Assembly: GCA_016716605.1 (NCBI GenBank)
Contig: JADJWA010000001.1
Span: 1,488,001 to 1,552,000, forward strand
Length of the DNA: 64,000 nucleotides
Direction: 5' to 3'
Origin: Flavobacteriales bacterium
Lineage (GTDB): Bacteria; Bacteroidota; Bacteroidia; Flavobacteriales_F; PHOS-HE28
Made by a program: the position numbers and the translations under genes. Numbering within the stretch: the first letter of the stretch is position 1; each line of letters opens with the position of its first letter. The notes under the pieces were generated by a model. That model did no database searches, was not told the DNA's origin, and saw nothing but the letters and a program-made list of their open reading frames with translations. This document shows positions 15,240 to 24,423 of this stretch, in pieces.

Positions 15240-16958
15240 TCAGATGCCGAGCTGCCCTTTGAAATTGCGGAACTCGAGGTCCTTCATCGCTTTCTCGCGC
15301 AGGCTGGCATCCTTCTGCACCGCCATCGCGAGGTTGTTGCGAACCATGTCGCCATTGCTGAGGCGCGCGCCGATGATGGCCATGAGGTAGTGGCCTGCGG
15401 CGCTGTCCTTGTCGCTGCTGGCTTCGAGGATCTTCTGGGCTCCGGCGGCATCACCGCCGAGCATCTTGGCCAGCGCAGCATTGAAGCTGCTCATGCCGCT
15501 CATGTTGCTGCTGGCGCTGCCGTAGTCACCATCCTGGATGTTGATGATGCCCATGTTGTACTTCACCTCAGGACCGGCAGCGGTGGCTTTGCGGTACAGC
15601 TCCATCGCCTTCTTGCGGTCGCCCTTGAGGCGTGCGCAGGCACCCAGGTTGTTGGTGCTGATGGGGTTGTCCTGGATGCTGTTGGCCTTCTGGAACTCGG
15701 CTTCCGCATCCGCGAGCTTGTTCTGCAGGTAGAGCACGTAGCCCGCGTTGTTCGGGCCACGGTAATCGGCGGGGAAGATCCGGCTGGCCTCACGATAGAT
15801 GCGCAGCTGCTCGTTGAGGTCGGTGGTGAGGGTGGCGCTGAAGAGCAATTCCTCCACGTTCAGGCTGTCGGGCATGGTCTTGCTCATGGCCATGAGCTGC
15901 TCATCGCTCTTGCCCACGCGATCGTAGTTCACGCGCATCTCGCTGCGGCGCAGTTGAGGCAGGATCTGCTCGCTGATCTCCTTGTAGGTGGCCGCCATGT
16001 TGCGGATCTCTTCCTCCCGCTTGGTCAGGTCCGGGTACATCTCCAGCACGCGCAGCACCAATTCCTTGTCAGGCACGGTGGTGCTGGCCTGCATGGCGCT
16101 CTTGAAGCCTTCCCAGTCCTCGCCGCGCGGGTTCTGGGCGTAGAACGTCTCGAGGCTGTCTGCCTTGATCTTATTGCGCTTCAGTTCGCCCTTCAGCCAG
16201 GACATGGCGCTCTTCGCGCGATCACCGGCCAGGTTCTCGTTCTTGCTCAGTTCGCCCTCCGGACTGGCCCAAGCATCAAAGCTGGCGCCTTTGATCTGGA
16301 TGCTGGGATCCTTGGAAGATGACTTCAACCAATCGCTCAAAGCCTTCACGTCGGCGTCCTTCAGTTCGCCGGGGCGCACCACGCTGCTGCTCACCAGGTA
16401 ATTGATGGTGGCCATCTCGCTGTGGCTGGTGATGCGTTGGAATGCGTCCTTCGCCATGATGACCTTGTCATCGCTGAGCAAGAGGTAGGGGGTGGTGATC
16501 ACCCCATCGGCGAGCTTGAAGGGGTCGAAGGGCATCTCCTTCTTCGTGCCCTGCTTGCCCAGGATCTTCACCACCAGCTCGCTCTGGTTGCCCATGGCCG
16601 GGGTGAAGGCCACCTTGCCGGTGTAGCTGAAGCTCTTGCCGGCCTCGTAAGGGATCACGGTGTAGTTGCCCACGGCCTTATCGCCTTGGAAGCCCACCAT
16701 CTTGTAGGGGGTCTCGCCGCCGGCATAGGTGAGCGTGGGGGTGAGCTCCACCTGCGCCTTGCGGTAGAAGTACTTTCCCGGGAAGCTGCCGTTGATGGCC
16801 ACGGCCACCGAATCGCCTTGCACGATCAGGGGGTTGGGCTCTACGGTGTATTTGATGGTCTCGGCGTACTTCTTCATTTTGCCGATGCCACCGCAGCCAG
16901 TGACCACGAGGGCCGCTGCGGCGATGATCGAAAGGCCTTTCAGGTGGCGCTTTTCCAT
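15240..16958 (-). CDS. TPR lipoprotein with OmpA-like middle segment
   Basis: 572 residues from the ATG at 16958 (MEKRHLKG). The N-terminus is a lipoprotein signal with lipobox VTGC (Cys about residue 22). Residues about 30-160 form a beta-rich domain. About 210-310 looks OmpA-like (IQIKGASFDAWASPEGE, NLAGDRAKSAMSWLK), and about 390-540 holds TPR-like helices (NNAGYVLYLQNKLADAEAEF, NNLGACARLKGDRKKAMELY). It is probably anchored to an envelope membrane and may bind peptidoglycan; assembly or scaffold roles are typical of such proteins but are not shown here. A longer open frame begins at 17063 but would hide the signal, so the internal start is preferred. Confidence 0.75.
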   Translation of the reverse strand: MEKRHLKGLSIIAAAALVVTGCGGIGKMKKYAETIKYTVEPNPLIVQGDSVAVAINGSFPGKYFYRKAQVELTPTLTYAGGETPYKMVGFQGDKAVGNYTVIPYEAGKSFSYTGKVAFTPAMGNQSELVVKILGKQGTKKEMPFDPFKLADGVITTPYLLLSDDKVIMAKDAFQRITSHSEMATINYLVSSSVVRPGELKDADVKALSDWLKSSSKDPSIQIKGASFDAWASPEGELSKNENLAGDRAKSAMSWLKGELKRNKIKADSLETFYAQNPRGEDWEGFKSAMQASTTVPDKELVLRVLEMYPDLTKREEEIRNMAATYKEISEQILPQLRRSEMRVNYDRVGKSDEQLMAMSKTMPDSLNVEELLFSATLTTDLNEQLRIYREASRIFPADYRGPNNAGYVLYLQNKLADAEAEFQKANSIQDNPISTNNLGACARLKGDRKKAMELYRKATAAGPEVKYNMGIINIQDGDYGSASSNMSGMSSFNAALAKMLGGDAAGAQKILEASSDKDSAAGHYLMAIIGARLSNGDMVRNNLAMAVQKDASLREKAMKDLEFRNFKGQLGI

Positions 16959-16988
16959 TGAGAATGGCGGGTTGGGTGATTTCGGCGG

Positions 16989-16996
16989 CAAGTATA
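16989..16996 (-). promoter_or_regulatory. -7-like box TATACTTG upstream of the TPR lipoprotein gene
   Basis: On the minus strand TATACTTG lies 30 nt before the ATG at 16958. Confidence 0.35.
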
Positions 16997-17059
16997 ACCA
17001 CGGCTTTCCGGGCGCCCATGAACGGCGAACGGCCTTTTCTTCACATAGAGCCGTGCGCT

Positions 17060-17689
17060 TCAAAGGGTTGCGACCCGGTGACCCAAGGGCGCCTCCTCGT
17101 CAATCAGGCTTAAAAGCCGGATGAACGCGGCTTCATCGTTCAACAAATCGGTTTCGCCCAGGTCAACGATCAGCGATCGGGTGGCGGCCGATTTCATCAA
17201 ATGATCCATGTAACGGTCCTGCAGCCGCATGAGGTAATCGGCGCCGATGGCCTGCTCATAGCCCCGGCCTCGCTGGCGGATGCGGTCGCGCACCCGCTCG
17301 ATGCCCAAGTGGAGGTAGACGATCAGCTGCGGCTGCGGAAGATCGGCGTACATGATCTGGTAGAGGTCGCGGAAGAGGGCGTGCTCATCGGGCGGCAGGG
17401 TGGCGCTGGCGAATACCAGGGACTTCCCGATGCTGTAATCGGCCACGGTCACCGGGCTGAAGAGGTCTTGCTCGGTGACGCGCTTGAGCTGGTGGTAGCG
17501 CTGGGCCAGGAAGCTGAGCTCCACGCTGAAGGCGTATCGGTCGGGCTCCTGGTAGAAGCGCGGCAGGAAGGGATTGTCGTCGAATTCCTCCAGCACCAAG
17601 CGGCCGTTCCAGCGTTCGGTGAGCCGCCGCGCCAAGGTGGTCTTGCCGGCCCCGATCAGGCCTTCGATGGCGATGTAGGTGTAGCGCAC
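17060..17689 (-). CDS. Deoxynucleoside kinase (dNK/dGK-dAK family)
   Basis: 209 residues if translation starts at the GTG at 17689 (VRYTYIAIEG). Visible motifs are the P-loop IAIEGLIGAGKTTLA, the substrate-site region EEFDDNPFLPRFYQEP, SFLAQRYHQL, VADYSIGKSLVF and the DRS/ERI-like lid IERVRDRIRQRGRGYEQ. The family phosphorylates deoxynucleosides in the salvage pathway. The frame stays open upstream to 17983, but that would overlap the LOG gene and add about 98 unrelated residues, so the GTG next to the conserved Y-I-A-I-E-G start is chosen. The exact start is the weak point; family membership is clear. Confidence 0.8.
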   Translation of the reverse strand: MRYTYIAIEGLIGAGKTTLARRLTERWNGRLVLEEFDDNPFLPRFYQEPDRYAFSVELSFLAQRYHQLKRVTEQDLFSPVTVADYSIGKSLVFASATLPPDEHALFRDLYQIMYADLPQPQLIVYLHLGIERVRDRIRQRGRGYEQAIGADYLMRLQDRYMDHLMKSAATRSLIVDLGETDLLNDEAAFIRLLSLIDEEAPLGHRVATL

Positions 17690-17871
17690 GAGCAGTTCGA
17701 TGTACCGGGCGAGACGAAGCGGACCCTTGGCCGCCGCTAGATTACTGAGGCGGCCAGAAAGAAATGGCCGATCTGCTTGTGCGAGGAGGCTGGAGCGGCG
17801 CTGCCTCTCGTGCTCGCACCCTTGAGCCGGTTTGCACCCGTTTGCTGAAAGACGCGGAATCTGTCGCCGGC

Positions 17872-18660
17872 TCAGCTTCGGGGCAGCTTCTCGGGCTTCC
17901 CGGCCGCAGAGGACCTGCCGTTCACGCGGTCTTCCAAGAACCACCACTTCGGGGCGTCCTTCCGGCCCCGCGCCCGCTGCCACATGGTCACCAGGCGGTC
18001 TTGGAGGAGCGCGGTAGCCTCCTCGATGCTATCCGCCACGAACAAGAAGCGTAGTTCCTCCCGCCCGATGGTGCCTTCATTGATCATGCGGTCGATCTGG
18101 TCCAGGGTCGGCTTCCAGTAGTCCCGGCCGTACAGCAGGATCGGGAAGTCCTTCACCTTGCCGGTCTGGATCAGCGTGATGGTCTCGAAGAGCTCATCCA
18201 CGGTGCCGGCGCCGCCGGGCATCACCACGAAGCAGATGCTGTACTTCACCAGCAGGACCTTGCGCACGAAGAAGCGGTGGAAGGTGAGGCTCACATCGAG
18301 GTAGGGGTTCGGTTGCTGCTCATGGGGCAGCACGATGTTGCAGCCTACGCTGCGCGCGCCCACCTCACGCGCACCGCGATTCGCCGCTTCCATGATGCCG
18401 GGGCCGCCGCCGGTCATGATGGTGAAGCCCACGCGGCCCACGCGCTGAGCGAGTTCTCGGGCGGCCTGGTAATAGGCATGATCCTCCTTGAAGCGCGCAC
18501 TGCCGAAGAAGGTGACGCAAGGGCCTACGAAGTGCAGGTGCCGGAATCCATAGATGAATTCGCGGGCGACCTTCACCACGCTCACGAATTCCCTCCAGCG
18601 CGAGCGCGGGCCTTCCAAGAAGCGCAGATCGATCTGTTGGTCCCTCCGGGGCAGTGCCAT
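17872..18660 (-). CDS. LOG-family protein (TIGR00730, cytokinin riboside phosphorylase-like)
   Basis: 262 residues from ATG 18660 (MALPRRDQQ). It has the Rossmann-type LOG signatures: VTFFGSARFKEDH, IMTGGGPGIMEAANRGA and the catalytic PGGAGTVDELFE. The family cleaves nucleoside monophosphates to free base and ribose phosphate; older annotations call it lysine decarboxylase. A further in-frame ATG 27 nt upstream exists, but a promoter-like box TAGCTTCG sits exactly 5 nt before the chosen ATG and overlaps the longer start. The C-terminal about 30 residues are basic and variable. It is divergent from the secreted protein at 18716. Confidence 0.85.
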   Translation of the reverse strand: MALPRRDQQIDLRFLEGPRSRWREFVSVVKVAREFIYGFRHLHFVGPCVTFFGSARFKEDHAYYQAARELAQRVGRVGFTIMTGGGPGIMEAANRGAREVGARSVGCNIVLPHEQQPNPYLDVSLTFHRFFVRKVLLVKYSICFVVMPGGAGTVDELFETITLIQTGKVKDFPILLYGRDYWKPTLDQIDRMINEGTIGREELRFLFVADSIEEATALLQDRLVTMWQRARGRKDAPKWWFLEDRVNGRSSAAGKPEKLPRS

Positions 18661-18665
18661 GGCGG

Positions 18666-18673
18666 CGAAGCTA
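18666..18673 (-). promoter_or_regulatory. -7-like box TAGCTTCG upstream of the LOG gene
   Basis: On the minus strand TAGCTTCG-CCGCC-ATG. The same 5-nt CCGCC spacer follows the box before the glycosyltransferase gene at 39762. It suggests a leaderless transcript. Confidence 0.45.
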
Positions 18674-18715
18674 GCTGGAGGGAACAACGGGCTTGGTCAA
18701 GGTGTTCTGGTGGCC

Positions 18716-19942
18716 ATGAGAACCCGCATAGCCCTCCTTCTGCCAGCCCTGCTGCATGCGTTGGCCTTCATCGCGCAGCCGCAATTGGAGAACCCCTCAT
18801 TCGAGGCGTGGGACAATGCCGGTCAGGCCACCCAGGAGCCGCAGCAATGGAGCTCCTTGAAGACCAGTGACGGCGGCGCCTTCATCAACGGCCTGGTGCC
18901 TCAGCTCTGCTGGCGGAGCGATGACGCGCGGACGGGGCAGTACAGCGTGAACCTGCGCACGGTGAGCTCGGTGATCGGCGCGGCGAACGGGCTACTCACC
19001 AACGGCCGGGTGCATGCGGAGCTCGACGTGGCCAACAGCTACATGTACACCATTCAGGACAACGAGCAGTGGCGCACGGCGATGACGAGCAGGCCGGACA
19101 GCATCGTGGGCTGGTTCAAGGCCGCTCCGCAGACCGGCGACCGCGCCAATGTGGGCGCATTGCTTCATGTGGATGACGGGCGATTACCGGCCTTCGGCAC
19201 CGAGGGCAACTACGTGGCCGGTGCTTCCTGGAAAGCACCCTTGGGCAACGTGGGGGAGTGGACGCGGTTCAGCGCGCCCTTCCAGTACCTCAACGACTGG
19301 CAGCCGGAGTGGATCCTGCTCATCCTCACCGCCGGCGATAGCGCGGGCAGCGCAGTGGGCACCCAGGTGTGGTATGACGATCTCGCGCTGATCTACAACG
19401 TGGCTTGCACGCCTTCAACCGGTTCGGTGGTGGTCAGCGAGTTTGTTGCCGGCGACTTCGATGTGTCGTACAGCACTGGCGGCATTCCTGAGGGGCCCAC
19501 GACATTCACCGTGGAGCTTTCCGATGCGAGCGGGGACTTCTCATCGCCCGTCACCATCGGTTCGGTCGTGAGTGCCTTGGCAACAGGAGTCATCCCGTGC
19601 AGCATCCCGGCAGGAACGCTGGCCGGTGCGGGTTACGCCATTCGCATCGTTACCGATTCACCGTTCTATGCTCCGGTGGGTTGCGCGGTCCAGGTTGAAC
19701 TCGAGACCGGTATCTCAGCCGGGTCGCGGCCCGCGCCGTCGATTCGGTGTACGGCGAATGGCTTGCTGATCGACTCGAAGGACGCCGGCCGATACGAGTG
19801 CTTCGATGCACAGGGCCGCGCTGTTGCCAATGGGTCACTGCTGCAAGGCGTGAATACCGTCGCGCTCGACACGCGAGGAATGATCCTCGTGCGGGTCATG
19901 AGCGGTGCAGGCTCATGGATGGAGCGCATGATCGTGCATTAG
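18716..19942 (+). CDS. Secreted PCMD-like protein with T9SS C-terminal domain
   Basis: 408 residues from ATG 18716 with signal peptide MRTRIALLLPALLHALAFIAQ. Residues about 20-230 begin LENPSFEAWDN and include DSIVGWFKAAPQTGD and TQVWYDDLALIY, resembling the PCMD/carbohydrate-binding jelly-roll domains of Bacteroidota glycan-related proteins. The last about 70 residues (GLLIDSKDAGRYECFDAQGR, LDTRGMILVRVM, MERMIVH) look like a T9SS type A sorting domain, so outer-membrane export and surface attachment are likely. The longer open frame from 18554 overlaps the divergent gene and lacks the signal, so it was not used. The ligand is unknown. Confidence 0.75.
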   Translation: MRTRIALLLPALLHALAFIAQPQLENPSFEAWDNAGQATQEPQQWSSLKTSDGGAFINGLVPQLCWRSDDARTGQYSVNLRTVSSVIGAANGLLTNGRVHAELDVANSYMYTIQDNEQWRTAMTSRPDSIVGWFKAAPQTGDRANVGALLHVDDGRLPAFGTEGNYVAGASWKAPLGNVGEWTRFSAPFQYLNDWQPEWILLILTAGDSAGSAVGTQVWYDDLALIYNVACTPSTGSVVVSEFVAGDFDVSYSTGGIPEGPTTFTVELSDASGDFSSPVTIGSVVSALATGVIPCSIPAGTLAGAGYAIRIVTDSPFYAPVGCAVQVELETGISAGSRPAPSIRCTANGLLIDSKDAGRYECFDAQGRAVANGSLLQGVNTVALDTRGMILVRVMSGAGSWMERMIVH

Positions 19943-20006
19943 GGAGCTTGTGTCCTCATCGTATATCGCGAACAGGCATCGCGATGCCCGTATGGGAGGC
20001 CACGCG

Positions 20007-20014
20007 CATCTTTA
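20007..20014 (+). promoter_or_regulatory. -7-like box CATCTTTA upstream of the first TPR paralogue
   Basis: CATCTTTA-CCGC-ATG: the box is only 4 nt from the ATG at 20019, which supports that start over the upstream one at 19950. Confidence 0.4.
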
Positions 20015-20018
20015 CCGC

Positions 20019-21443
20019 ATGACGCGCTTCTGCTTCTTCCTCCTCTTCATCCTTTCTGGGGCGGCTTTACGGGCGAACGCGCAACAGTATGAGTATAGGG
20101 TCCAGTACGACTCCCTCGATACGCGCCACGACCTATCCCGCCCGCTGATCGAGCGCTACTTCATCACCTACGCGCATGGCGCCGCGTGCTTCAACCGTGG
20201 GCTGAAGGATGAGATCAGGAAGAACGCCAAGGAGGAATTCGCGCTGGCCGAGCAGCTGGGGGTCGATACGCTGCTCGCGACCTCCTCCCAGCACTTGGGT
20301 GATGCGCTCAACGGCTCGGCGGATGCCGCTTTGCAATTGAAGTACTTCTACCAAGGGCTGGACTACGCGAAACGTTCCGGGAGCGCAGGCCACATCGGCA
20401 CGGCGTACAAGCAGATCGCCACGGTATACAAGTCCCTCGGCGACCTGCCCAAAGCGCTGGAGTTGTTGAAGCTCGCGATCGCTCATGTGAATTCGAACTA
20501 CCAGGTCAGCCGTACCTGCCAGCACCTGAGCGATACGTACCGGCTGATGGGGCAGCCAGACTCAGCGCTCTATTGGGCGCAACGCTCCAACATCATCACT
20601 GATCCGGGAAGCGACCCCTATGCCTACGCGCGTTCCTATTACATGCTGGGAGCAGCGTACGCTGCCAAAGGCGATCGCGATCTGGCGCATGTGCATTTCG
20701 CACGAGCGATCGAGGTGGCGGATTCGTTCCGTGTGATGATACCGCTCTATGGCTCGTTGGTGGCCCGAGGTCGGATGGCACTGGATGCAGGAGACGTGCA
20801 ACCAGCCATTGCCGATGGCCGGCGCGCGATGCAGGTGAGCCGTGATGGCGGCAATCTCGATGGCCTGATCGAATCCTCCGACCTGCTGCGCGAAGCATTC
20901 AGGGCCTCCGGAAGCATGGACAGTGCCTACCACTACTTCGAGCTGCGCGTGCTTTATGCCGACAGTTTGATCAACGCCACCAACCTGAACAAGCTCCAGA
21001 ACATGGCCTTCGCGCAGGAGCTGAAGGAGGTGGAGGAGGCGAAGGCCAAGGAGGAGGAAGCCGCCGCCCGCTCCCGCAACATCCAGTTCGGTATCATCGC
21101 CCTCATCGTCATCACGCTTGGCATCTTCCTGCTGGTGTTCAGCCGTACGGCGGTGGTGGGAGCGAGGGCCATCAAGAACCTCTCGCTCATCGCGCTGCTG
21201 TTGTTCTTCGAGTTCATCAACCTGCTGGTGCATCCCTTCCTTGGGGAGCTCACCCACCACTCGCCGATCCTGATGCTGTTGTGCATGGCCGCGATAGCCG
21301 GGCTGCTCATTCCGCTGCACCACCGCATGGAGCACCTGATCACGAACATGCTCGTATCGAAGAACAATCGCGTACGCTTGGAGGCGGCGCGGCGGACTAT
21401 CGAGGAGCTTGAAGCACGGCCAACGGACAACAACGCGGGCTGA
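20019..21443 (+). CDS. TPR plus three-TM sensor-like protein, paralogue A
   Basis: 474 residues with signal peptide MTRFCFFLLFILSGAALRANA. Residues about 60-325 form TPR-like helical repeats (LKYFYQGLDYAKRSGSAGHI, DSALYWAQRSN). A charged coiled coil (KEVEEAKAKEEEAAARSRN) leads into three TM segments at about 354-374, 385-405 and 415-434, and a 40-residue cytosolic tail (LITNMLVSKNNRVRLEAARR). The layout resembles Bacteroidota TPR sensor kinases, but no DHp, HATPase or HTH domain follows. It is the first of three tandem paralogues (next at 21448 and 22935) whose TM regions are almost identical even in DNA. The signal it senses and any output partner are unknown. Confidence 0.75.
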   Translation: MTRFCFFLLFILSGAALRANAQQYEYRVQYDSLDTRHDLSRPLIERYFITYAHGAACFNRGLKDEIRKNAKEEFALAEQLGVDTLLATSSQHLGDALNGSADAALQLKYFYQGLDYAKRSGSAGHIGTAYKQIATVYKSLGDLPKALELLKLAIAHVNSNYQVSRTCQHLSDTYRLMGQPDSALYWAQRSNIITDPGSDPYAYARSYYMLGAAYAAKGDRDLAHVHFARAIEVADSFRVMIPLYGSLVARGRMALDAGDVQPAIADGRRAMQVSRDGGNLDGLIESSDLLREAFRASGSMDSAYHYFELRVLYADSLINATNLNKLQNMAFAQELKEVEEAKAKEEEAAARSRNIQFGIIALIVITLGIFLLVFSRTAVVGARAIKNLSLIALLLFFEFINLLVHPFLGELTHHSPILMLLCMAAIAGLLIPLHHRMEHLITNMLVSKNNRVRLEAARRTIEELEARPTDNNAG

Positions 21444-21447
21444 CCCC

Positions 21448-22929
21448 ATGAGCCGATCATCACTTCAACACCTAACGGTTCCAATGGTCTTTCGCATCCG
21501 AGCCTTGGTATTTCCCATGGTCTTGGCCTGCATCGGCACGCTGCGCGCACAGCCGTTCGATACGCTCAGCGCCCGGATCAGCGGCCTGTCCGTGGACAGC
21601 TTGATCGCCCGTGAGAAGCTGACGGACGACCCCCGCATGAAAGTCGTGCTGCTCGCACGGCTAGCCCAGAAGTACTTGTATTTGAATCGTCTGGATGAAT
21701 GCATGTCCACGTCGATCCGCCTCCTGGAGATCGCGGAACCTACCAACAACGACACGCTGATCGGCAGGGCCCATCTCTCGGTCGGGTTCTCCTTCGTGAT
21801 CGCCAATGAGGTAAATGGAGCGTTGAAGCACTTCAACATCGCGCTCGAGCACTATACGAGCGCGCGCGACAGCATCTGGATGGGTGCGGCCTGCAAGGAG
21901 CTCGCCGTGCTCTATCAACGTGTGGGCGACAACGACGGCACCATGCGCTACATGCGCAAAGCGCTGGCTTATGGAATGCCTCCGGGGATCCGGTCGCGGG
22001 GGCTGTCAACGATAGCGCGCTGCTTCATGGACAAGGGCGATCTTGATTCCGCGCTCTACTACACCAAGCAAGTGGAAATGGTCGATGCACCAGGCGAGGA
22101 TCCATGGACCTACACCTATTCCAACGGTGCGTTCGCGGCGGTGTATGCCGCCAGGCGTGAAGCGGATCTCGCTGAACTGCACTACAAGCGCGCGATTGCT
22201 GCCGCCGATTCGTTCCAACTACCGCTTCCGCTCGTTCAGTTCGCCTCGGGGTATTCTTCGTTGCTCTTGGAACAAGGCCGCACAGAGGAGGCGTTGACCA
22301 TCGCGCAGTTGGGTTTCCGGTCCGCGGAGGGGGTCCGCAATCCGGGATTGCTGGAGCGGGCGGCTGAAGCCTTGGCCGATGCGTTCAAGGCGAGGGGCAG
22401 TACCGATAGCGCGTTCGTTTACGCGAAGCTCTGCATCGCCTATCGCGACAGTGTCGTCGCAACGCAGAACCGCAGCCAGTTGAAGAGCCAGTTGTTCGCG
22501 CAGCAGTTGAAGGACATGGAGGATGCCAAGCTGCGCGAAGAAGAAGCGGCCGCCCGCTCCCGCAACATCCAGTTCGGCATCATCGCCCTCATCGTCATCA
22601 CGCTCGGCATCTTCCTGCTCATCTTCAGTCGCACGGCGGTGGTGGGTGCGAAGGCCATCAAGAACCTCTCGCTCGTCGCGCTGCTGCTCTTCTTCGAGTT
22701 CATCAACCTGCTGGTGCACCCGTTCCTTGACCGCATCACCAACCACTCGCCGATCCTGATGCTGCTGTGCATGGCCGCCATTGCCGGGCTGCTGATCCCG
22801 CTGCACCATCGCATGGAGAAGCTCATCACCAACATGCTCGTGAGCAAGAACAACCGCGTAAGGCTGGAGGCGGCGAGGAGGACGATCGAGGAGCTTGAAG
22901 CAAGGCCAACTGATACCAACGCCAGTTGA
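21448..22929 (+). CDS. TPR plus three-TM sensor-like protein, paralogue B
   Basis: 493 residues. The start MSRSSLQHLTVPMVFRIRAL is preferred because paralogue C has the same LQH/IQH-x-TVPMVF lead; an alternative is MVFRIRAL at 21484. The signal region ends near LRAQ. TPR-like repeats fill about residues 55-340 (CMSTSIRLLEIAE, LKHFNIALEHYTSA, DSALYYTKQVEM). A coiled coil (KDMEDAKLREEEAAARSRN) precedes three TM helices and the short charged tail ending EELEARPTDTNAS. It begins 4 nt after the stop of paralogue A, so it is co-transcribed. No kinase or DNA-binding domain is present. Confidence 0.75.
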   Translation: MSRSSLQHLTVPMVFRIRALVFPMVLACIGTLRAQPFDTLSARISGLSVDSLIAREKLTDDPRMKVVLLARLAQKYLYLNRLDECMSTSIRLLEIAEPTNNDTLIGRAHLSVGFSFVIANEVNGALKHFNIALEHYTSARDSIWMGAACKELAVLYQRVGDNDGTMRYMRKALAYGMPPGIRSRGLSTIARCFMDKGDLDSALYYTKQVEMVDAPGEDPWTYTYSNGAFAAVYAARREADLAELHYKRAIAAADSFQLPLPLVQFASGYSSLLLEQGRTEEALTIAQLGFRSAEGVRNPGLLERAAEALADAFKARGSTDSAFVYAKLCIAYRDSVVATQNRSQLKSQLFAQQLKDMEDAKLREEEAAARSRNIQFGIIALIVITLGIFLLIFSRTAVVGAKAIKNLSLVALLLFFEFINLLVHPFLDRITNHSPILMLLCMAAIAGLLIPLHHRMEKLITNMLVSKNNRVRLEAARRTIEELEARPTDTNAS

Positions 22930-22934
22930 TCACC

Positions 22935-24404
22935 ATGGGCTTACGAACAATTCAACACCGCACAGTTCCGATGGTTTTCAGTATCCGGGCACTGGCATTG
23001 GTCATCGCTTTAGTCTGTATCGCGCAGCTGCAAGCCCAGCCGATCGACACGCTCTTTGCAAGGCTGCGAGGCCTTCCGGTCGATTCACTGGAAGCACGCG
23101 AGCGGGCGGCGACCGACCCTCGGACGAAGCTGGCAGCCATCAGCAGGCTTACCGGCCAGTACGCTTTCCTAGGGCGCCCGGAGGACTGCATGAAGGCGGC
23201 GATTCGGGGACTCGAGTTGGCGGAAGCGACCAAGAACGACACGCTGCTCGCCCTGGCCAACTTCGGTATCGGTGTGGCGTTCACCAAGCTTAGCGATGTG
23301 AATGGGGCGCTGAGGCACTTCAGCATCGCCTTCGATGGCTTCCAGCAGATCGGGGACAGCATGCGAATGAGCCTGACCTGCAAGGAGACCGCGATCGTGT
23401 ACCAGCAGGTCGGGGATATCGATGGCACCTTGCGCTACATGCGGAAGGCACAGGCCTATGGTTTGGGTCAAGGGTTCTATGGGCGTTCGATGACGATCCT
23501 GGCAAGGTGCCACATGGATCGCGGCGACCTGGACTCAGCACTCTACTATGCCCGCCTGGCTGATGTCATGAAGGTGCCGGGCACGGATCCGTACGGCTAC
23601 GCCGGTTACAAGCTCGCCATGGCCACTGTGCATGCCGCGCGTGGTGAGAGCGACGTGGCAGAGCCCTACTATAAGCGGGCCTTGGCGGTGGCGGATTCAG
23701 CCGGAACGCCGGATGCGCTGATAAATGGTTCGGCCGGGTACGCGAAACTGCTTATCGGCCAGGGGCGCGCTGCGGAGGCGCTTGCTTGGGCGCGCAAGGG
23801 ATTCTCGGCAACCGACGAAGTGCGGCAGCCAGCCCTCATGATCAGATCCACCACGGCCATGTCCGATGCCTATGCGGCGAACGGCATGACCGATAGCGCG
23901 TTGGTTTATTCAAAGCTCGCCCACGCCTGGCGCGACTCGCTCACGGCCTTGCAGAACCGGAGCCAGTTGCAGAACCAGTTATTCACGCAGGAGCTGAAGG
24001 ACCGTGAGGATGCGAAGGCCCGTGAGGAGGCCAGGCAGGAACGTTCCCGCAACATCCAGTTCGGCATCATCGCCCTCATCGTCATCACGCTGGGCATCTT
24101 CCTGCTCATCTTCAGCCGAACTGCGGTGGTGGGTGCGCGGGCCATCAAGAACCTCTCGCTCATCGCGTTGCTGCTGTTCTTCGAGTTCATCAACCTGCTG
24201 GTGCATCCGTTCCTCGGGGAGATCACCCACCACTCGCCGATCCTGATGCTGCTGTGCATGGCCGCGATCGCCGGGCTGCTGATACCGCTGCACCACCGCA
24301 TGGAGAACCTGATCACGAACATGCTGGTGAGCAAGAACAACCGGGTGCGGTTGGAGGCGGCGCGGAGGACGATCGAGGAGTTGGAGGGGCAGGGCAAGTC
24401 GTAG
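22935..24404 (+). CDS. TPR plus three-TM sensor-like protein, paralogue C
   Basis: 489 residues from MGLRTIQHRTVPMVFSIRAL, with a signal region ending LQAQ. TPR-like repeats (MKAAIRGLELAEATKNDTLL, LRHFSIAFDGF, DSALYYARLADVMK) are followed by a coiled coil (ELKDREDAKAREEARQERS), three TM helices and a tail ending EELEGQGKS. It is closer to paralogue B than to A in the TPR part (shared IDTLFARLRGLPVDSLEARE-type start, GTLRYMRKA). It starts 5 nt after paralogue B. The three genes look like one operon of sensors without an obvious output domain. Confidence 0.75.
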   Translation: MGLRTIQHRTVPMVFSIRALALVIALVCIAQLQAQPIDTLFARLRGLPVDSLEARERAATDPRTKLAAISRLTGQYAFLGRPEDCMKAAIRGLELAEATKNDTLLALANFGIGVAFTKLSDVNGALRHFSIAFDGFQQIGDSMRMSLTCKETAIVYQQVGDIDGTLRYMRKAQAYGLGQGFYGRSMTILARCHMDRGDLDSALYYARLADVMKVPGTDPYGYAGYKLAMATVHAARGESDVAEPYYKRALAVADSAGTPDALINGSAGYAKLLIGQGRAAEALAWARKGFSATDEVRQPALMIRSTTAMSDAYAANGMTDSALVYSKLAHAWRDSLTALQNRSQLQNQLFTQELKDREDAKAREEARQERSRNIQFGIIALIVITLGIFLLIFSRTAVVGARAIKNLSLIALLLFFEFINLLVHPFLGEITHHSPILMLLCMAAIAGLLIPLHHRMENLITNMLVSKNNRVRLEAARRTIEELEGQGKS

Positions 24405-24423
24405 ACACTCCGGCAGGACCGGC

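Noticed and set aside
15240..17063. Longer start of the TPR lipoprotein gene at 17063
   Set aside because: It would place 35 polar residues before a good lipoprotein signal, and it lies upstream of the promoter-like box.
17690..17983. N-terminal extension of the deoxynucleoside kinase
   Set aside because: The added residues are not kinase-like and overlap the LOG gene in part.
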